DNA from: Mesorhizobium sp. M1D.F.Ca.ET.043.01.1.1
Lineage (GTDB): Bacteria; Pseudomonadota; Alphaproteobacteria; Rhizobiales; Rhizobiaceae
Direction: 5' to 3'
Length of the DNA: 64,000 bases
Assembly (NCBI RefSeq): GCF_003952385.1
Contig: NZ_CP034444.1
Span: 4,402,001 to 4,466,000, forward strand
Shown one piece after another: positions 8,008 through 16,716 of this stretch. The notes under the pieces were generated by a model that made no database searches, had not been told where the DNA came from, and saw only the letters and a program-made list of their open reading frames with translations. Position numbers and translations under genes: made by a program. Position 1 is the first letter of the stretch. Every line of letters starts with the position of its first letter.

Positions 8008-8940
8008 ATGCTCAACCAGATCAAGGGCCTGCATCACGTCACCTCGATGGCGAGCGATGCGCGCCGCAACAATGAATTCTTCACCAAGAAGCTCGGCCTG
8101 CGCCGGGTCAAGAAAACCGTCAATTTCGACGCGCCGGACGTCTATCACCTCTATTATGCCGACGAATTCGGCACCCCGGGCTCGGTGATGACCTATTTTC
8201 CGTTCCCGGATATCGGCAAGGGTCGGCACGGGGTCGGCGAGGTCGGCACCACGGTCTTCTCGGTGCCGGAAGGCACGCTCGGCTATTGGGAAAAGCGCTT
8301 CGCCGACGACGGCGTGGGCAATGTTGCCCGTACGGAAAGCTTCGGCGAGAAGCGTCTTACCTTCACCGGTCCCGACGGCGACAGCTTTGCACTCGTCGAG
8401 GACAAGGCCGACAGCAGAGCGCCCTGGGTGAAGGGCGGAGTTCCGGCCGACGAAGCGATCCGCGGCTTCCACTCGGTTGCGCTGAGGCTGAAGGACGGCG
8501 GCGCCACCGAGGAGCTCTTGAAGTTCATGGGCTATGAGGAAGTCGACAAGTCCGGCAACATCCGCCGGCTGGCGATCAAGAACGGCAACGGCGCCGACGT
8601 CGTCGACATCGAATCGCTGCCCGGCGCGGGCTTCGCCAATCTCGGCGCCGGCTCGGTGCATCACGTCGCCTTCGCGGTCGAGGATCGCGCCAGGCAGCTC
8701 GAGGTGCGCAAGGCGCTGATCGACACAGGTTACGGCGTCACGCCGGTGATCGATCGCGACTATTTCTGGGCAATCTATTTCCGTACGCCGGGCGGCGTGC
8801 TGTTCGAGGTCGCTACCAACGAGCCGGGCTTCGACCGCGACGAGGACACCGCGCATCTCGGCGAGGCGCTGAAGCTGCCGATGCAGCATCAGCATCTGAG
8901 GCCCTATCTCGAAGAGCATCTGCAGAAGCTGGAAGACTGA
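8008..8940 (+). CDS. ring-cleaving dioxygenase/glyoxalase family protein (MhqO-like)
   Basis: The 310-aa protein has two tandem vicinal-oxygen-chelate (glyoxalase) modules, about residues 3-125 and 150-280. The first opens with GLHHVTSMASDA. Candidate metal ligands are His8 or His9, His in FHSVALRL (about 158), HHVAFAVED (about 222) and Glu in LFEVATNEPGF (about 275). The fold and length match the MhqA/MhqO ring-cleavage dioxygenases that act on hydroquinones or catechols. The start follows AAGGAGC; an upstream ATG at 7900 lacks such a site. An alpha/beta hydrolase of the MhqD type begins 4 bases after its stop, as in the Bacillus mhqNOD quinone-detoxification locus. The substrate is not shown. 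Confidence 0.8.
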   Translation: MLNQIKGLHHVTSMASDARRNNEFFTKKLGLRRVKKTVNFDAPDVYHLYYADEFGTPGSVMTYFPFPDIGKGRHGVGEVGTTVFSVPEGTLGYWEKRFADDGVGNVARTESFGEKRLTFTGPDGDSFALVEDKADSRAPWVKGGVPADEAIRGFHSVALRLKDGGATEELLKFMGYEEVDKSGNIRRLAIKNGNGADVVDIESLPGAGFANLGAGSVHHVAFAVEDRARQLEVRKALIDTGYGVTPVIDRDYFWAIYFRTPGGVLFEVATNEPGFDRDEDTAHLGEALKLPMQHQHLRPYLEEHLQKLED

Positions 8941-8944
8941 GGCC

Positions 8945-9583
8945 ATGAGCAAGGACGCTTACATCCACAAAATGCTGCCCGGTTCGCCGGGCAGCCCGCT
9001 GCTTTTCGTCTTCCACGGAACCGGTGCGGATGAGAACCAGCTTCTGTCCTTCGGTCGCGAGTTGCTGCCATCGGCGACCATCGTGTCGCCGCGCGGCGAT
9101 GTCTCGGAACATGGCGCCGCCCGCTTCTTCCGCCGCACCGGCGAAGGCGTCTACGACATGGACGACCTTGCACGCGCGACGGGCAAGATGGCGGGCTTCG
9201 TCAAGGCGCATGTCGAGGCGGCAAAGCCTTCGGCGGTGTTCGGGCTCGGCTATTCCAACGGCGCCAACATCCTGGCCTCGCTGGTGTTCGCGGAGCCGAC
9301 CTTGTTCGATGCCACGGCGCTCATGCATCCGCTGATCCCGTTCGAGCCGGACGTGCAGGGCAGCCTTGGCGGCCGCCGCATCCTGATCACGGCCGGCAGG
9401 CGCGATCCGATCTGCCCGCCGAACCTGACCACGCGGCTGGAAGCCCATTTGCGGGCCGACGGCGCGGATGTCACAGTGGAATGGCACGACGGCGGGCACG
9501 AGGTGCGGCCGAATGAAATCGAAGCGGCGCGGCGGCTCTTCGCTCTCGTGTCCGCTGCCGAAGGAGACAGGAACAATGGCTGA
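8945..9583 (+). CDS. alpha/beta hydrolase, phospholipase/carboxylesterase family (MhqD-like)
   Basis: The 212-aa protein is a serine hydrolase of the short carboxylesterase/YpfH-MhqD group. FHGTGADENQL near the N-terminus forms the oxyanion region. The nucleophile is Ser103 in GLGYSNGAN (GxSxG). The acid lies in TAGRRDPICP, and the His in WHDGGHEVRPNE near residue 182. It follows the MhqO-like dioxygenase by 4 bases and overlaps the GNAT gene by 8. The pairing suggests quinone or aromatic electrophile processing rather than lipid hydrolysis. No signal peptide is visible. Confidence 0.8.
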   Translation: MSKDAYIHKMLPGSPGSPLLFVFHGTGADENQLLSFGRELLPSATIVSPRGDVSEHGAARFFRRTGEGVYDMDDLARATGKMAGFVKAHVEAAKPSAVFGLGYSNGANILASLVFAEPTLFDATALMHPLIPFEPDVQGSLGGRRILITAGRRDPICPPNLTTRLEAHLRADGADVTVEWHDGGHEVRPNEIEAARRLFALVSAAEGDRNNG

Positions 9584-9875
9584 CCAACTGCCCGAGATCG
9601 AACTGGAAGACCGCGGTTCGAAGGGGCGCTACGTGCTGCGCGGTTCCGGCGGCGCCGAGGCCGAGATGACCTTCACCAAGGTCGGCGAGCACCAGCTCAT
9701 CATCGATCACACCGAGGTGCCGGATGTGTTCCGCGGCCAGGGCGCCGGGCTTCGCCTCGTCACCCGCGCGGTCGAGGACGCGCGCGCCGCCGGCAAGAAG
9801 ATCATCCCGCTCTGCCCCTTCGCCAACGCCCAGTTCCGCCGCCATCCGGAATGGGCCGATGTGCTGAAGCGGTAG
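9576..9875 (+). CDS. small GNAT-like N-acetyltransferase (YjdJ/Gcn5-related short form)
   Basis: The 99-aa protein corresponds to the short single-domain Gcn5-related acetyltransferase family. It has an acetyl-CoA loop in VFRGQGAGLRLVTRAVEDARAAG (about residues 51-73) and ends in PLCPFANAQFRRHPEW, the signature of this family. The start overlaps the stop of the hydrolase (ATGGCTGA), so the two are translationally coupled. The acceptor substrate is unknown. It is commonly the last gene of small detoxification operons. Confidence 0.75.
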   Translation: MADQLPEIELEDRGSKGRYVLRGSGGAEAEMTFTKVGEHQLIIDHTEVPDVFRGQGAGLRLVTRAVEDARAAGKKIIPLCPFANAQFRRHPEWADVLKR

Positions 9876-9881
9876 CAAGTT

Positions 9882-10032
9882 CCCCCTTCTCCCCTTGTGG
9901 GAGAAGGTGGATCGGGGCGCAGCGCCGAGACGGTTGAGGGGTGATCCAGCGGAGTGAGACGTCGCATTCCCTGGAACACCCCTCATCCGTCGCCTGCGGC
10001 GACACCTTCTCCCACAAGGGGAGAAGGGAAAG
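9882..10032. repeat. RIME-like palindromic intergenic repeat
   Basis: An element of about 150 bases bounded by long inverted ends: CCTTCTCCCCTTGTGGGAGAAGG at the left, with its near-complement CACCTTCTCCCACAAGG at the right. Inside is a second inverted pair (TTGAGGGGTGATCC against GGAACACCCCTCA). This form is typical of abundant rhizobial intergenic palindromes. Its ends can form stable hairpins downstream of the GNAT gene and may end transcription. Confidence 0.7.
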
Positions 10033-10125
10033 AGCCAGTCCTTGGCATTTGCGCGGCCCGGCCATCTTGCCTAAGTTGACAGTTCGCTCGGACGAAACCT
10101 GTCGTCCCGCCTGTCACTGATTTGA

Positions 10126-11196
10126 ATGGCTTCCCCGATGACCGATACCGACCTGATCCCCGTTTTCGACGGACATAACGACACGCTGCTGAGGCTCTAC
10201 CAGTCGAAGGAAGCGGATGTCGAAAAGCTGTTCATCGAGGGCACGCCGGGCGGGCATATCGACCTGCCGCGCGCGAGAAAAGGCGGCTTTGCCGGCGGCA
10301 TGTTCGCGATCTTCCCGCCGCCCATCGAAAAGACCAAGCGCAGCGCCGTGCCGCCGGCGCCGAGCGACAACGAACCCCTGCCGCCGGAACTGCCGCGCGC
10401 CGAAGCGGTAACGTCGACCATCGGCATGGCCTCGATCCTGTTCAGGCTGGAGCGTGCCGGCGCGCTCACCATCTGCCGCAGCGCCGGCGAAGTGCGCGAG
10501 GCGATGGCGAAGGGCTCGGTCGCGGCGGTGTTCCATATCGAAGGCGTCGAGGCGATCGATCCCGAGCTTGCCATGCTCGATGTGCTGCACGCCGCCGGCC
10601 TGCGTTCGCTGGGCATCGTCTGGAGCCGGCCGAACGCCTTCGGCAACGGCGTGCCGTTCCGCTTTCCGTCCTCGCCGGACACCGGGCCCGGCCTCACCGA
10701 CGCCGGCAAGGCGCTGGTCAAGGCGTGCAACCAGCTCAGGATCATGATCGACCTGTCGCATCTCAACGAGAAGGGTTTTCGCGACGTGGCGGAGTTGAGC
10801 GACGCGCCGCTGGTCGCGACGCATTCCAATGTGCATGCGATCTGCGGCCACTCGCGCAACCTGACCGACTGGCAGCTCGGCGCGATCCGCGAAACGGGCG
10901 GCATGGTGGGCCTGAACTTCGCCACCGGCTTCCTGCGCGAGGACGGCAAGATGAATGCCGACACCGGCCTCGACATCATGGTGCGCCACATCGACTCGCT
11001 CTTGCAGGCGCTGGGCGAGGACGGCGTCGGTCTGGGTTCGGACTTCGACGGCGCCATGATCCCGGCCGTCATCGGCGACGTCGCCGGCCTGCCGAAACTC
11101 ATCGATGCGCTGGCCGCGCGTGGGTTTGGCCGCGCGCTGATCGAGAAGATCGCCTATCGCAACTGGCTGAATGTGCTGGAAAGAACCATAGGGTGA
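10126..11196 (+). CDS. membrane dipeptidase (peptidase M19, renal dipeptidase family)
   Basis: The 356-aa zinc peptidase starts with the FDGHNDTLLR motif, giving the first two metal ligands (His and Asp). Glu of FHIEGVEAI is the bridging ligand. His ligands occur in LSHLNEKG and ATHSNVHAI, followed by the family CGHSRNLTD. VGLGSDFDGA carries the conserved C-terminal Asp. Bacterial members hydrolyse dipeptides, including D-amino-acid-containing ones. No signal peptide is visible, so it is probably cytoplasmic. Either ATG 10126 or 10138 may be the start. It stands between two repeat elements and no operon partner is evident. Confidence 0.85.
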   Translation: MASPMTDTDLIPVFDGHNDTLLRLYQSKEADVEKLFIEGTPGGHIDLPRARKGGFAGGMFAIFPPPIEKTKRSAVPPAPSDNEPLPPELPRAEAVTSTIGMASILFRLERAGALTICRSAGEVREAMAKGSVAAVFHIEGVEAIDPELAMLDVLHAAGLRSLGIVWSRPNAFGNGVPFRFPSSPDTGPGLTDAGKALVKACNQLRIMIDLSHLNEKGFRDVAELSDAPLVATHSNVHAICGHSRNLTDWQLGAIRETGGMVGLNFATGFLREDGKMNADTGLDIMVRHIDSLLQALGEDGVGLGSDFDGAMIPAVIGDVAGLPKLIDALAARGFGRALIEKIAYRNWLNVLERTIG

Positions 11197-11210
11197 GCCA
11201 CACTTACGGG

Positions 11211-11319
11211 CCTAAAGCGCGTCGCGCTGAAACGGATTCAGCCGGGCCGCTTTAGGTCTTTGTCTTTATGCATATCGTTCCGCTGATACCGCTGCACATT
11301 TCGCAGCGACATGCATTAG
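11211..11319. repeat. palindromic intergenic repeat, divergent copy of the CCGCT-ACACTTTT family
   Basis: It starts CCTAAAGCGCGTCGCGCTGAAACGG with an inverted CCGCTTTAGG. It continues TTTGTCTTTATGCAT, a core like ACCGCTGCACATTT, and the end GACATGCATTAG. The order of parts matches the copies at 40231 and 60958, but the sequence is more divergent. It occupies most of the gap between the dipeptidase and the flavoprotein gene. Confidence 0.6.
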
Positions 11320-11456
11320 CCGATACGCTTCAGCCATCCTTTGGTCGGTACGGCCCATGTCGACATAACGTTCGAAGATGCTTGACGGGGTGAACGCCGC
11401 ACCCTCATCTGCGCGGTTGGGAGCCGGTCGAACTGCCGGCAGATCAGGGCCGGCAA

Positions 11457-12767
11457 TTGAGCAGCAAGATCGAAAGCACCGACGTTGCGATCATTGGAGC
11501 GGGGTTCACCGGCCTCTGCGCCGCGCTCGAACTCAAGCGCGCCGGGACCGATTTCCTGCTGTTCGAGGCGCGTGATCGCGTCGGCGGTCGCGTGGAGGCC
11601 ATGCGAAACGGGCTGGGCGAACGGATCGACAGCGGCGGCCAGTTCCTGTGCCAGGACATGCCGGAGCTGATGGCGTTGGCGCAAGCGCGTGGCAAGACAT
11701 TGGTCGCGACCCATTTCGATGGCAACTTCATCACGCATCCGCCAATGTCGGTCGATCAGGCGGGGCGGACCTACCATGCCGCGATGGCGATCCGCGAGCG
11801 GATGAACTGTATCGAGCCTGAGGATCCGGCGATCGCCGGTCTGACCGTCGCCGACTGGCTGGGCCGCCAGAAGGACGCGGCCGATGCCAAGTCCGCCTTC
11901 CGTTCGATGATCGAGGGGTTGTGGTGCCTGGCGATCGACAAGGTGCCGCTCTGGCACCTGATCGATAACGACCGTCGCATCACCAACGAGGCGCCGGAGC
12001 TACAGTATTCCCTGCACGAGACCATGCAGTCGCTCGCCGACGATCTGGCCGGCGATATCTTTGACCGGGTGCGGCTAAGCGAGCCGGTCACGCGCATAGA
12101 GCAGGGCCGCGAAGGCATCGGCGTCAGCACGGCGAGCGGTGTCATCGAAGCGCGCCAAGTCCTTGTCGCCCTGCCACCGGCGACGGCCGCGAAGCTCGAG
12201 TTCGCGCCCGCCTTGCCGGCCGCGCTGACCAGGGCGCTGGGCGCCTGGGAAAGCGGCGCGGTTATCAAGATCGTGGCGCGCTATGCCAGGCCCTTCTGGC
12301 GGGAGCGAGGATTGAGCGGCATGGTGATGTGGCGCGACCTGCCAGGCTTGTTTGCCTGTGACGCCAGCAGGGATGAGGAGCACGCCGCGCTCACCGTCTT
12401 CATCGGCGGGCCGCTGGCGTTGCGCTGGCGCAAGTTGGGCGAGATGGCCCTGCGTGCGGAAGTGGGGGCAAGACTTGCCGATGCGCTCGGTCCGAAGGCG
12501 GTCGACATGCTCGATTTCAACCAGCGCGATTGGACACATGACCGCTGGAGCGGTGGCGCCTATGGCGACCTCATCGTCGATGTGACGGCAATGGATGCGG
12601 AAAGTACCATCCTTGCCGGCGCGCCACCTGTCCATTTCGCTGCTTCGGAACTGTCGCCATCCTTTCCCGGCTATGTCGAAGGCGCGATCGTGGCGGGGCG
12701 TATCGCCGCCCGGAAGATCTCGGCCGCGACTCAATCGGTCAGGGCGACGAGCGCCTCGAGATCGTAA
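11457..12767 (+). CDS. FAD-dependent amine oxidase-like flavoprotein
   Basis: The 436-aa protein opens with a Rossmann FAD-binding motif (VAIIGAGFTGLCAALELKRAG, about residues 9-29) and then FEARDRVGGRVEA, the amine-oxidase family signature. The C-terminal PGYVEGAIVAGRIAA binds the flavin ribityl/pyrophosphate. Homologues oxidise primary or polyamine substrates or act as phytoene-desaturase-like enzymes. The substrate is not apparent. No ATG precedes the FAD motif, so a TTG start at 11457 is proposed; its ribosome binding site is weak (CAGGG). Its last bases overlap an antisense orphan frame at 12731-12856. Confidence 0.75.
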   Translation: MSSKIESTDVAIIGAGFTGLCAALELKRAGTDFLLFEARDRVGGRVEAMRNGLGERIDSGGQFLCQDMPELMALAQARGKTLVATHFDGNFITHPPMSVDQAGRTYHAAMAIRERMNCIEPEDPAIAGLTVADWLGRQKDAADAKSAFRSMIEGLWCLAIDKVPLWHLIDNDRRITNEAPELQYSLHETMQSLADDLAGDIFDRVRLSEPVTRIEQGREGIGVSTASGVIEARQVLVALPPATAAKLEFAPALPAALTRALGAWESGAVIKIVARYARPFWRERGLSGMVMWRDLPGLFACDASRDEEHAALTVFIGGPLALRWRKLGEMALRAEVGARLADALGPKAVDMLDFNQRDWTHDRWSGGAYGDLIVDVTAMDAESTILAGAPPVHFAASELSPSFPGYVEGAIVAGRIAARKISAATQSVRATSASRS

Positions 12768-13108
12768 GCGGGGCGGACCGGCGCGCCGATCGGAATGTCT
12801 GCCGCGCCGACGTCGTCGGCCCCGGCCACTGAAATCGGTTTCCCCGGCTCAGCATCTCAAAGATCAGTGTCTGCGACGCCGATTCAGCGCGCAGTGTGAG
12901 TTCGCTTACAGTTCGCGAAATCCGGCTGTGCATGAGTTCACCAAACCGGAAGCGGCGCGCGCCGGGCGGTTGGCAGGGACGGGTGTCGCGGCGAAGGTCG
13001 CTGTTTCAATCCTGTTACACGGGTAATCGCGCCCTACCATTCGCTCGTTACGCAGCGCGCGTACGTTCGTTTCATAAGGAAAAGAAAAGATAACGAAGGG
13101 AACAGCCG
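12768..13108. other. intergenic stretch with a possible gene remnant
   Basis: No complete gene is seen in these 340 bases. On the minus strand, 12731-12856 encodes 41 residues that read like a protein C-terminus (GAADIPIGAPVRPAYDLEAL region) and stop inside the flavoprotein gene. An in-frame TGA ends the frame upstream. The right part (12940-13100) is AT-richer and should contain the promoter of the following gene, with a purine-rich GAAGGGAACAG site at 13096-13106. Confidence 0.3.
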
Positions 13109-13519
13109 ATGTTTACGAAAGTCCGGATCGCCGACACCAGCCGCCGTGCCCATGGCCCCGAGCGCAATGACCGCCGGCCGAAGCTGGCGTTGCGCCAGCG
13201 CGCCAGCGACCATCCGATGGCGATGTTCATGCTGTTGGGCGCCACGGCCTTTACCAGCATGGTGCTCGCGCCTGCCGCCGGTCCCGCTTTCGCTTCGATC
13301 AATCCCCCGGCCAATGTCGTGGAAGGCGCGCCGACCACGCTCAAGACCGCGCGCCTGCCGCAGCCGCAGGTCGACTTCGTCTGCAAAGGCCAGAACTGGG
13401 GCGCCGAAAGCTCAGAGTGCCTGCGCGCAATCGCCGAGCAGTCCGGTCAGCACAGGACCCGCGCGGTGCGCATGATCGCCAACGCCGCGCCGCTCACCAA
13501 CACCCCGAACGTTTTTTGA
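13109..13519 (+). CDS. hypothetical protein with one N-terminal membrane segment or uncleaved signal
   Basis: The 136-aa protein has a basic N-terminus (about 36 residues, many Arg). A hydrophobic segment follows (about 37-62, MAMFMLLGATAFTSMV then Ala-rich, AFA) that could be a signal peptide or anchor. The mature part is about 75 residues with two cysteines (DFVCKGQNWGAESSECLRAIAEQSG), probably disulfide-linked in the periplasm. I recognise no family. A good intrinsic terminator follows at 13553-13590, supporting a monocistronic gene. Confidence 0.6.
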   Translation: MFTKVRIADTSRRAHGPERNDRRPKLALRQRASDHPMAMFMLLGATAFTSMVLAPAAGPAFASINPPANVVEGAPTTLKTARLPQPQVDFVCKGQNWGAESSECLRAIAEQSGQHRTRAVRMIANAAPLTNTPNVF

Positions 13520-13552
13520 GGCTCCCCTGAGCGCACCCTCCGCGCTCCAGTC

Positions 13553-13590
13553 AGGCTCCCGCCGCAAAGTCGGTCGGGAGCCTCTTTTTT
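13553..13590 (+). terminator. Rho-independent terminator
   Basis: AGGCTCCCG and CGGGAGCCT form a 9-bp stem around a short loop and are followed directly by CTTTTTT. It ends the transcript of the 13109-13519 gene. Confidence 0.85.
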
Positions 13591-13657
13591 GGACCTGTCG
13601 ATATTCGGGTGAGGTCGGCCTGACTGGAATCTCAACAGACCCTGGGGGTGCCGAATT

Positions 13658-15745
13658 TCAGCCTTCCACGGCCGCCTGATCGGCAATGGCGGAAAGGACG
13701 CCGCGAACGTCGAGCGTCGAGAAAGGCTTCTCCAGGATCTGCGGCCGCTGCTGCGGCGGCAGCGCGTCGATCTCCGCCTTGGCGCCGATAAGGTCGCCGG
13801 TGACCAGCACGAAACGCTGCGCCAGCTCCGGCTGTTCAGCAAGCAGCTCGCGATAGATCGATATGCCGCTGGTGCCCGGCATGCGCAGATCGGAAAAGAC
13901 GATGTGCGGCGGTATCTGGCCGCTCAGCACCTCGCCGGCGGACGTCCAGCTCGGCACGATACGTGACTTGACCCCCATCAGCTCCAGTATATCCGAGAGC
14001 GAAGCGGCGACGTCGGGCTCGTCGTCGATGATCAGCGCGTGGCGCAGCCCGCTCGATCGGACCGGACTTTCGCCTGCCCTTGCCGCATCGCCGGCAATGG
14101 CCGGCAACTGGACGACGAAGCGCGCACCATGCGGGTCAACCTCTTCGAACCAGATGTTGCCGTTGTGGCGCTCGACGATCGATTTCGAGATCGACAGGCC
14201 GATGCCGGTGCCGACGCCGACCGGCTTGGTGGTGAAGTAGGATTCGAAGATGCGTGAGCGGATCGCCTGGGGAATGCCGGGTCCGTTGTCTTCGACGGAG
14301 AACCCGGGATTGCCGCGCTCGCTGCGAAAGGTCCGCACCTTGATGCGCCGTTCGCCGGTGATGCCAGCCAGCGCATGCTGGCTGTTGATGAGGAAGTTGG
14401 CCGCGACCTGCGTGACATGGTCGGCGTCCGCCATGGCGAGCAGCGGGCCGTTGGCGAAGTCGGTGTCGATGATGATGCCGGTGGAGCGCGCGCCGTAGGC
14501 GGTCACCTCGAGCGCCGAGCGCATCACCTGGTTGAGGTCGGTTTCGGCCTGCTCGGTCGGATGCAGACGCACCATCGAGAGGAAGCTCTTGACGATGCGC
14601 CCGCAGCGTTCGGCGGCCGCGCGCACCTTTTCGGCCCGCACCTTGGTCTGCGGGTCGGTCGCGAATTCATGCAGCAGGGTCGATTGCGCGACCACCACCG
14701 CCAGCGGGTTGTTGAGCTCATGCGAGACGCCGGCGAGCAGCGAGCCCATCGCCGCCATCTTTTCGTTCTGGTGCAGCTTCTCGCGCTGGCGGTTGATCTC
14801 TTCCTCGGCGTGCAGCTTCTCGCGCAGGTCGCGGATCGAGCCGAAGATCAGGCGGCGGTCGGCGACACGCATCTCGGTCGCCGTCAGTTCGATCGGAAAG
14901 ACCTCGCCGGCGGCATTCTGGGTGACGGTCTCCATCCGCTGGCCGACCATCGGCGCGCCACGGCCCGACATGTATTCGGCCCCCGAGGCATAGCCCTTGC
15001 GGTAGTAGATCGGCACGATGGTGTCGAGCAGGTCCTTGCCGAGGATGTTGCTGCGCGGGAACCCGAACATCTTCTCGGCCGCGGGATTGAATTCGATGAT
15101 CGAGCCCGCCTCGTCGATGACGATGATGGCGTCGAGCGAAGCCTGCAGCATGGTGCGGCGGATGACTTCGCTGGCATGCGCCTCGGAAGGGGAGTGTTCG
15201 ATGGCGTCGCCGATGGCTAAAGCGATGATGTGGAGCGTCGCTTCTTCCTCGTCCGTCCATTCGCGCTCGGCCACGCAGTCGTTGACGGCCAGCGTGCCCC
15301 AGAGATGGCCGTGGGCGAAGACCGAGACCGACAGGAAGGACTTGATGTTCTGCTTCTCGAAATCCGTCCGCAGAAAACCGTCGAGGTTGCGCGTGTGGCC
15401 GGCAAAGACCTTGCCCTGGCGCTCGTCTTCCTGCAGCCGTTCCAGCAGCGGATCCGAGTTGATGATCGATTGCACGATCACGGTGGGCGATGCCAGCTCA
15501 CCGCCGAACTCCGGGTCGATCCAGTAGGCCGAAACGGACTGGGCAAAGCCCTGGCCCGGCAGTTCGCGCAAACGGAAGAGAATGCCGCGCTGGCAGTCCA
15601 TCGAGCGGCACAGCGTTTCTAGTATGCCCTCCATCTCGCGCTGCCAGTCGCCGGCCTCGCGAAGCCGGCGCACGACATGGACAGCCGCCATCGCGGCGCC
15701 CTGGCGGGAGCCGTGCATGTCCATCCGTGCGGCCTCAGCTGTCAT
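13658..15745 (-). CDS. hybrid GAF-PAS sensor histidine kinase with C-terminal receiver
   Basis: The 695-aa protein has a GAF domain (about residues 30-185), a PAS domain (about 195-310) and a coiled linker. HisKA carries phosphoacceptor His342 in AGVSHELNNPLAVV. The HATPase has VEDNGPGIP (about 475) and GTGIGLSISKSIVERHNG (about 515-532). The C-terminal receiver (about 565-690) has Asp in VFSDLRMPGTSG and a Lys in LEKPFS. No transmembrane helix is seen, so it senses a cytoplasmic or diffusible signal. It lies 148 bases downstream of an OmpR-type regulator on the same strand, and the two probably form one system with a short phosphorelay option. The signal is unknown. Confidence 0.85.
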   Translation of the reverse strand: MTAEAARMDMHGSRQGAAMAAVHVVRRLREAGDWQREMEGILETLCRSMDCQRGILFRLRELPGQGFAQSVSAYWIDPEFGGELASPTVIVQSIINSDPLLERLQEDERQGKVFAGHTRNLDGFLRTDFEKQNIKSFLSVSVFAHGHLWGTLAVNDCVAEREWTDEEEATLHIIALAIGDAIEHSPSEAHASEVIRRTMLQASLDAIIVIDEAGSIIEFNPAAEKMFGFPRSNILGKDLLDTIVPIYYRKGYASGAEYMSGRGAPMVGQRMETVTQNAAGEVFPIELTATEMRVADRRLIFGSIRDLREKLHAEEEINRQREKLHQNEKMAAMGSLLAGVSHELNNPLAVVVAQSTLLHEFATDPQTKVRAEKVRAAAERCGRIVKSFLSMVRLHPTEQAETDLNQVMRSALEVTAYGARSTGIIIDTDFANGPLLAMADADHVTQVAANFLINSQHALAGITGERRIKVRTFRSERGNPGFSVEDNGPGIPQAIRSRIFESYFTTKPVGVGTGIGLSISKSIVERHNGNIWFEEVDPHGARFVVQLPAIAGDAARAGESPVRSSGLRHALIIDDEPDVAASLSDILELMGVKSRIVPSWTSAGEVLSGQIPPHIVFSDLRMPGTSGISIYRELLAEQPELAQRFVLVTGDLIGAKAEIDALPPQQRPQILEKPFSTLDVRGVLSAIADQAAVEG

Positions 15746-15893
15746 CGTCGAACGTCATCCCCGGGGGCATATCGGTAAACCATGAAATCCAGCACACAAG
15801 CTCCGAAAATCGATCGCGGCTTTCGGGAGCCATGCGCTGGATCGGCATGCTACAGCGTCCGTCGCGTATCCGGAAGGATGCGCGGCGCCGGAG

Positions 15894-16622
15894 TCAGTTG
15901 CCGTCGCCGGTCGGCAGCGAGAAGATATAGCCTTCGCCGCGCACCGTACGCAGGAATTTCGGATTAGCGGGGTCCGCCTCGATCTTTTTCCTCAGGCGCA
16001 TGATGCGGATGTCGACCGCGCGCGAAGACTCAGGGTCCTCGACAAAGCCGATCGCCTCCGAGATCGCGGCCCGCGTCAAAAGCCGGTTGGCGCGGGTGAG
16101 GAAGACTTCCAGCACGTCGAACTCGCTCTTGGCCATCTCGATGACCGCGCCATTGGCGCCGGTCACCAGCCTGCCGTCGAAATCGGCCTGGAAGCCGCCG
16201 AAATTCATGAAGCGGCGCGTGCCGGCCTCGGCCTTCGCGGCCTGCGGAGCGACCGGCTGCGGCACGCGGCGCAACACGCTGCGGACCCTCGCCAGCACTT
16301 CGCGCAACTCGTAGGGCTTGACGATGTAGTCGTCGGCGCCGAGCTCCAGGCCGACGATGCGGTCGAGCGCGGTGCCGGCGGCGGTGGCATAGATGATGCC
16401 GATCTGCGTCCTGGAGCGCAGCCAGCGGCCGAGCGACAGGCCGTCCTCGCCGGGCATGGCGATGTCGAGGATGGCGAGGTGGAAGGGCTGCGCCTCGAGC
16501 AGGCTGCGCGCCGCCGCGGCATTCTCGGCCGTGGCGACGTCATAGCCGCTGGCGCCGAGATACTCGGCAACCGCTTCCCTCAGGTCCGGCTCGTCCTCGA
16601 CGACGATAACGCGCGCCTTCAC
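15894..16622 (-). CDS. OmpR/PhoB-family response regulator
   Basis: The protein of about 242 aa has a receiver domain beginning KARVIVVEDEPDLREAVAEYLG (acidic pair Glu-Asp). The phosphoacceptor Asp lies in LAILDIAMPGEDGL and the conserved Lys in DYIVKPYELREVLARV. A winged-helix DNA-binding domain follows (about residues 150-238, ending RTVRGEGYIFS). The GTG at 16622 is preferred because the domain starts at once and GGGAG lies upstream. The ATG at 16670 would add 16 residues. It precedes the hybrid kinase on the same strand and is divergent from a second regulator at 16717. Confidence 0.85.
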   Translation of the reverse strand: MKARVIVVEDEPDLREAVAEYLGASGYDVATAENAAAARSLLEAQPFHLAILDIAMPGEDGLSLGRWLRSRTQIGIIYATAAGTALDRIVGLELGADDYIVKPYELREVLARVRSVLRRVPQPVAPQAAKAEAGTRRFMNFGGFQADFDGRLVTGANGAVIEMAKSEFDVLEVFLTRANRLLTRAAISEAIGFVEDPESSRAVDIRIMRLRKKIEADPANPKFLRTVRGEGYIFSLPTGDGN

Positions 16623-16716
16623 AATGGTCTCGCTCCCGCTTTCAGCGGAAAGTAGATTGGGTATAAACATGATGTCCAGCGCTCATCTCGAGTTGTCTGT
16701 GGCGGGGTGGAGAAAA

